From the IMG/VR virus record IMGVR_UViG_3300014903_000001, positions 1 through 33,320 of that record: 33,320 nt of DNA. One strand, given 5' to 3'. Under the pieces are notes generated by a model, which saw nothing but the letters and a program-made list of their open reading frames with translations, ran no database searches and was not told the origin of the DNA. Made by a program: the position numbers and the translations under genes. The first letter of the stretch is position 1, and every line of letters starts with the position of its first letter. Source of the stretch: a virus. Shown piece after piece: positions 30,466-33,320 of this stretch.

Positions 30466-31890
30466 TTAGGTTACTAACATGATAACATTCACGTCAGTCA
30501 TATCTTTTGTTGCTGCAGTTCCATCTAACCCTTTAATAGTACCTTTGACAGTACAGTAAAGGCTATTAGTACCATCTACTACATAACCATCAACACCAAC
30601 ACCTGTAAAGGTTGTATTGTCTACTCTGATGTCATACTCAGCCCATCGAGCATAGTTCATACTGATAATCATTGCCAAAGTTGTGTGGTCTACATAGGCA
30701 CTTGAGCATCTAATTTTAAGAGTCCCACCTTGAACAGGCACATCAAAAAGAACCCCGTTTGAAACCCCATCGGCTTCTGTTACACCATCACCAATATAAT
30801 CAATCCTCCCGAAGTCTTTACCTGCAGCATATGAATAATCAATACCCACAGAACGACTAACCAGGACGAAATCTTTTGCTTCAACATCAGTTGCAAAGGC
30901 AATTGTGAATCTGTCCCCAAAGTTGATAATATTCAACGTACCACTTAGAGTCAGGTGGTTACAACCATTTTTTGTTATAGCCACCCTATCTGGGCTTGTG
31001 ATACCTGTACCAAAGTTTATCGGGAGTGTTACAGTTTTACTTGCAAAACTTGCTGATATTGGAATATAAGTGGTTCCAAGGTAAGTGGCAACATGAGCTG
31101 TTGGGTCTGCTTCAACTAAGTCCAGATTAAAATCACTTAAATAGGTCACAACACCAGAAGCACCAAGGGTGACAGAATTTGAAGTTATTATGTAGTCGTA
31201 GGTTACAACCTTGATAGTATAAGTCCCATCACCATCAATAACAGGGCCACCATCTTTATCGTCGAAAACATACTCAGTATTAGAATAAAGCAACCAATCC
31301 TGAGATAAGGTGTAAGAACCTGTTTGGATAAAGATCTTTTCACCCTCTATGGTGTCTGTTAAGTCGATAAGATCATCCAGCTGGGTACTGTTAGTGATTA
31401 CACGGTCATAGACATTAAATAGATCATCAACAGTTGCAGCCATCTGTTCTACGTTTGTATCCCCTGTTAAATTACCTGTATAACCCCCAGCAAGAGAAGT
31501 TCCTATTGCTGTTTTAGCAACTACTATCTCTCCAGCATTGGTAGAAACTGAACTCTCCAACGTGGTTAATTGATTTAGCAGGTTGTCTATCCATTTGTAG
31601 TTGACACCATAGACGACTACATAACCTGTATTAACCCCATTACCAGATGAAGCTCCTCTAGTGCAGCCTGTAAGTGAGTTACCCACCTTAAGCCATCCTG
31701 TGTACCAATCAACTACACTTTGAGGTAAGTCTGGATTGATGACAGTGATATATAAACCAGTACCATCGACAGGGAACTCTGAAGCATCTATCATGTTTAA
31801 ATCAACCGCCCCGGAACCACTTGAGAAACCATTTAATAGAACTGAGTTGATCCCATCAGCACCGATGTCATCGATATTTGAAATAGCCAT
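30466..31890 (-). CDS. Tail fibre or spike with beta-helix-like middle
   Basis: The product has 474 residues. The N-terminus (residues 1-85) is beta-rich and resembles the C-terminal repeats of the preceding hub protein (ITVINPDLPQ, GNSLTGCTRGASSG, compare YLYTGCSRGVSG in the hub). A helical part follows (LLNQLTTLESSVSTNAGEI). Residues about 180-420 contain IFIQTGSYTLSQDWLLYSNT and short repeated turns typical of pectate-lyase-like beta-helices. It probably extends the tail tip for receptor contact. It starts ten bases after the hub stop. Confidence 0.72.
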   Translation of the reverse strand: MAISNIDDIGADGINSVLLNGFSSGSGAVDLNMIDASEFPVDGTGLYITVINPDLPQSVVDWYTGWLKVGNSLTGCTRGASSGNGVNTGYVVVYGVNYKWIDNLLNQLTTLESSVSTNAGEIVVAKTAIGTSLAGGYTGNLTGDTNVEQMAATVDDLFNVYDRVITNSTQLDDLIDLTDTIEGEKIFIQTGSYTLSQDWLLYSNTEYVFDDKDGGPVIDGDGTYTIKVVTYDYIITSNSVTLGASGVVTYLSDFNLDLVEADPTAHVATYLGTTYIPISASFASKTVTLPINFGTGITSPDRVAITKNGCNHLTLSGTLNIINFGDRFTIAFATDVEAKDFVLVSRSVGIDYSYAAGKDFGRIDYIGDGVTEADGVSNGVLFDVPVQGGTLKIRCSSAYVDHTTLAMIISMNYARWAEYDIRVDNTTFTGVGVDGYVVDGTNSLYCTVKGTIKGLDGTAATKDMTDVNVIMLVT

Positions 31891-31900
31891 TTAGAACTCC

Positions 31901-33320
31901 TTAAATATTAACGTAATAGTAACCTTCATCATCTGCTGTACCAAGAACACCATCATCATCAGCCAAGAAAGTAAGTTTCTTAATGAAAGCTGTTGATATC
32001 TGACCATCCCATGCAGGTGACTTCAAGTAATCCCCTAATGCGGGTACAATAACTGTTGGTGCTGATACAAAGGTGATAACCGTCTCACCAGCAGTCCAAC
32101 CAACCTGTACAGCGGCTACCTCTAAAGTTTCATAAGCAACTGCTGATACTGTTCTATGTTCAATCATCAACTTGTCACCAACCTCCAATATTTCATTAGG
32201 GGCAGCACCAGTTGCATCTGGGTCTATATAAACAAAGTTTTTACGGTGTAATATAGTGTCTGTACCACTCGAAACTGTTATTGTCTTAGCTACAGCATTA
32301 TAATCTGTAACAATAAGACCTAAGTTGAACCCACCATACCTGTTTTCATTTTTAGGTACTATTACAAGCTCAACTTCATCTGAAATTAAAGACCTTTTGA
32401 TTGATATAACATCATGAAGTCTCTCAGTGATGCCTCTTGTCCCATCACCTGAAGGCAATAAAGAATGGGTAAGCTCAACAATATCCCCTATATTTATGTC
32501 ACTGTACTCAGATTTAGGTACCATGAGAGTAACAGAGTACAAGAAACGATCATATCTTCTAGCCTGAGACACTGCAAAATTAAAAGCCCAAGTATCGTAA
32601 CTACCACCAGATAGATAAGGTGAGTATCTGCCATGATAGTCGTGTGCCTTAAGAGCAGTTTGGTGATCTTCAGAACGGAACACATCGGTTATTTCACCGT
32701 TAAAGTTCACGATTAATTTAGATTTGTTTTCGTCCTTAGCCGGATGCCCATCAAACTCTATAATAGAACGCTTGATTCGGGCTTTCTCATCCCACTTGAT
32801 TGTGGGTTTATCTGTGACGCTTGTATCGGCCTCTAGGATGGTGTAATCAGCCTCTTGATGTACCATTAGGTCTTTCAGCCTGCCGATGCTTAAACGTCCA
32901 TTATTGTCTGTATAAAGGAATCTATTCATACCTTTTAGAATATTGTCAATCAATTCTCTATAAGATTTTTTTGCATCTGATACTGAAAGGAATGAACTCC
33001 CGTATTTAAAGGGGTTAATTCTTTGGTCTTCGTTGAAAGACTCGACATTGATTGTATCTCCACCTAAGTTCAGAGAGTAGTTAGGTATTTGAGTATGGTT
33101 ACCCACAATTCGATTGTACTCACCTAAAATAGCTAAAACAAACTGATAAGGGTTATCTAATTGCTCAACCCCATCTTTTGATGTCAGAACCTGTTCAAAT
33201 GTGGTACCACCATCATACTGACCTAGAGTTGTACCCCACATAGCTCTGCCAAGTGCTACACCAGTATCACTTTCACCACCTTCGACAGTGAAAATATCTA
33301 TACCTAAAACTGTGACAACA
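31901..33320 (-). CDS. Tail hub / host-specificity-like protein, C-terminal part (continues from position 123/1)
   Basis: The frame is open to the right edge and is the continuation of the gene that starts at 1952; the apparent ATG at 33241 (MWGTTLGQ) is internal, not the start. This part contains alpha/beta segments such as KSYRELIDNILKGMNRFLYT and SQARRYDRFLYSVTLMVPKS followed by INIGDIVEL, which resemble the barrel and strand layout of baseplate hub proteins. The full product of 1082 residues would sit at the tail tip below the distal tail proteins. The last 90 residues are beta-rich and acidic at the end (LADDDGVLGTADDEGYYYVN). Confidence 0.75.
   Translation of the reverse strand, partial: VVTVLGIDIFTVEGGESDTGVALGRAMWGTTLGQYDGGTTFEQVLTSKDGVEQLDNPYQFVLAILGEYNRIVGNHTQIPNYSLNLGGDTINVESFNEDQRINPFKYGSSFLSVSDAKKSYRELIDNILKGMNRFLYTDNNGRLSIGRLKDLMVHQEADYTILEADTSVTDKPTIKWDEKARIKRSIIEFDGHPAKDENKSKLIVNFNGEITDVFRSEDHQTALKAHDYHGRYSPYLSGGSYDTWAFNFAVSQARRYDRFLYSVTLMVPKSEYSDINIGDIVELTHSLLPSGDGTRGITERLHDVISIKRSLISDEVELVIVPKNENRYGGFNLGLIVTDYNAVAKTITVSSGTDTILHRKNFVYIDPDATGAAPNEILEVGDKLMIEHRTVSAVAYETLEVAAVQVGWTAGETVITFVSAPTVIVPALGDYLKSPAWDGQISTAFIKKLTFLADDDGVLGTADDEGYYYVNI
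33198..33320. repeat. Right copy of 123-bp terminal direct repeat
   Basis: Identical to bases 1-123. The join lies inside the tail hub gene and keeps its frame, showing that the window is one full turn of a circular or circularly permuted genome. Confidence 0.95.

Noticed and set aside
33198-33241. Gene start at the ATG at 33241
   Set aside because: The frame is open upstream and joins the frame that starts at 1952; no ribosome binding site precedes 33241.
33198-33320. True direct terminal repeat with fixed ends
   Set aside because: The repeat is short, lies in the middle of a tail gene and keeps its frame; assembly overlap of a circular or permuted genome is simpler. Not strictly excluded without reads.

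Overview
The window is an essentially complete, AT-rich genome of a tailed phage with a long non-contractile (siphovirus-like) tail. The first 123 bases recur exactly as the last 123 (1-123 = 33198-33320). One tail gene reads in frame across that join, so the molecule is circular or circularly permuted, with a unit length of 33,197 bp. A plus-strand gene encodes a lipoprotein with a clear lipobox, which suggests a Gram-negative (diderm) host. I cannot name the host genus. I see no integrase, tRNA or CRISPR array.

Layout. A gene-free block of about 930 bp (19957-20890) holds two divergent TTGACA-type promoters, three perfect tandem 21-bp iterons beside an AT-rich stretch, and a degenerate A/G-rich repeat array. 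It is the best candidate for replication origin and control region. Leftward from it (19956-16765) lie five genes; four of them share one predicted winged-helix module and one of the four is a candidate replication initiator. Rightward (20891-23644) lie an HTH protein, three small proteins, a calcineurin-like phosphoesterase, an HslV/proteasome-like Ntn-hydrolase and a 23-residue membrane peptide whose ribosome binding site is buried in a hairpin.

The late genes run leftward from 16138 to 1 and, through the circle, from 33197 to 23717: HTH protein, putative small terminase, large terminase, portal, zinc ribbon, putative scaffold, HK97-fold major capsid protein, connectors, tail tube, tail assembly chaperones joined by a -1 frameshift (A AAA AAC), tape measure, two related distal tail proteins, a 1082-residue tail hub protein split by the window ends, fibre and spike proteins, a coiled-coil membrane protein, a holin-like protein and a final small protein. 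The rightward early unit and the late unit meet at a shared bidirectional terminator near 23.67 kb.

Two genes stand alone on the plus strand inside this leftward programme: 16278-16706 (unknown, with a strong bidirectional terminator) and 25613-26071 (cysteine-rich lipoprotein with its own promoter and terminator). Both look like morons. No DNA polymerase, helicase, primase or recognisable endolysin is visible, so replication probably relies on host enzymes recruited to an iteron origin, and the lytic enzyme is missing or of an unrecognised type.
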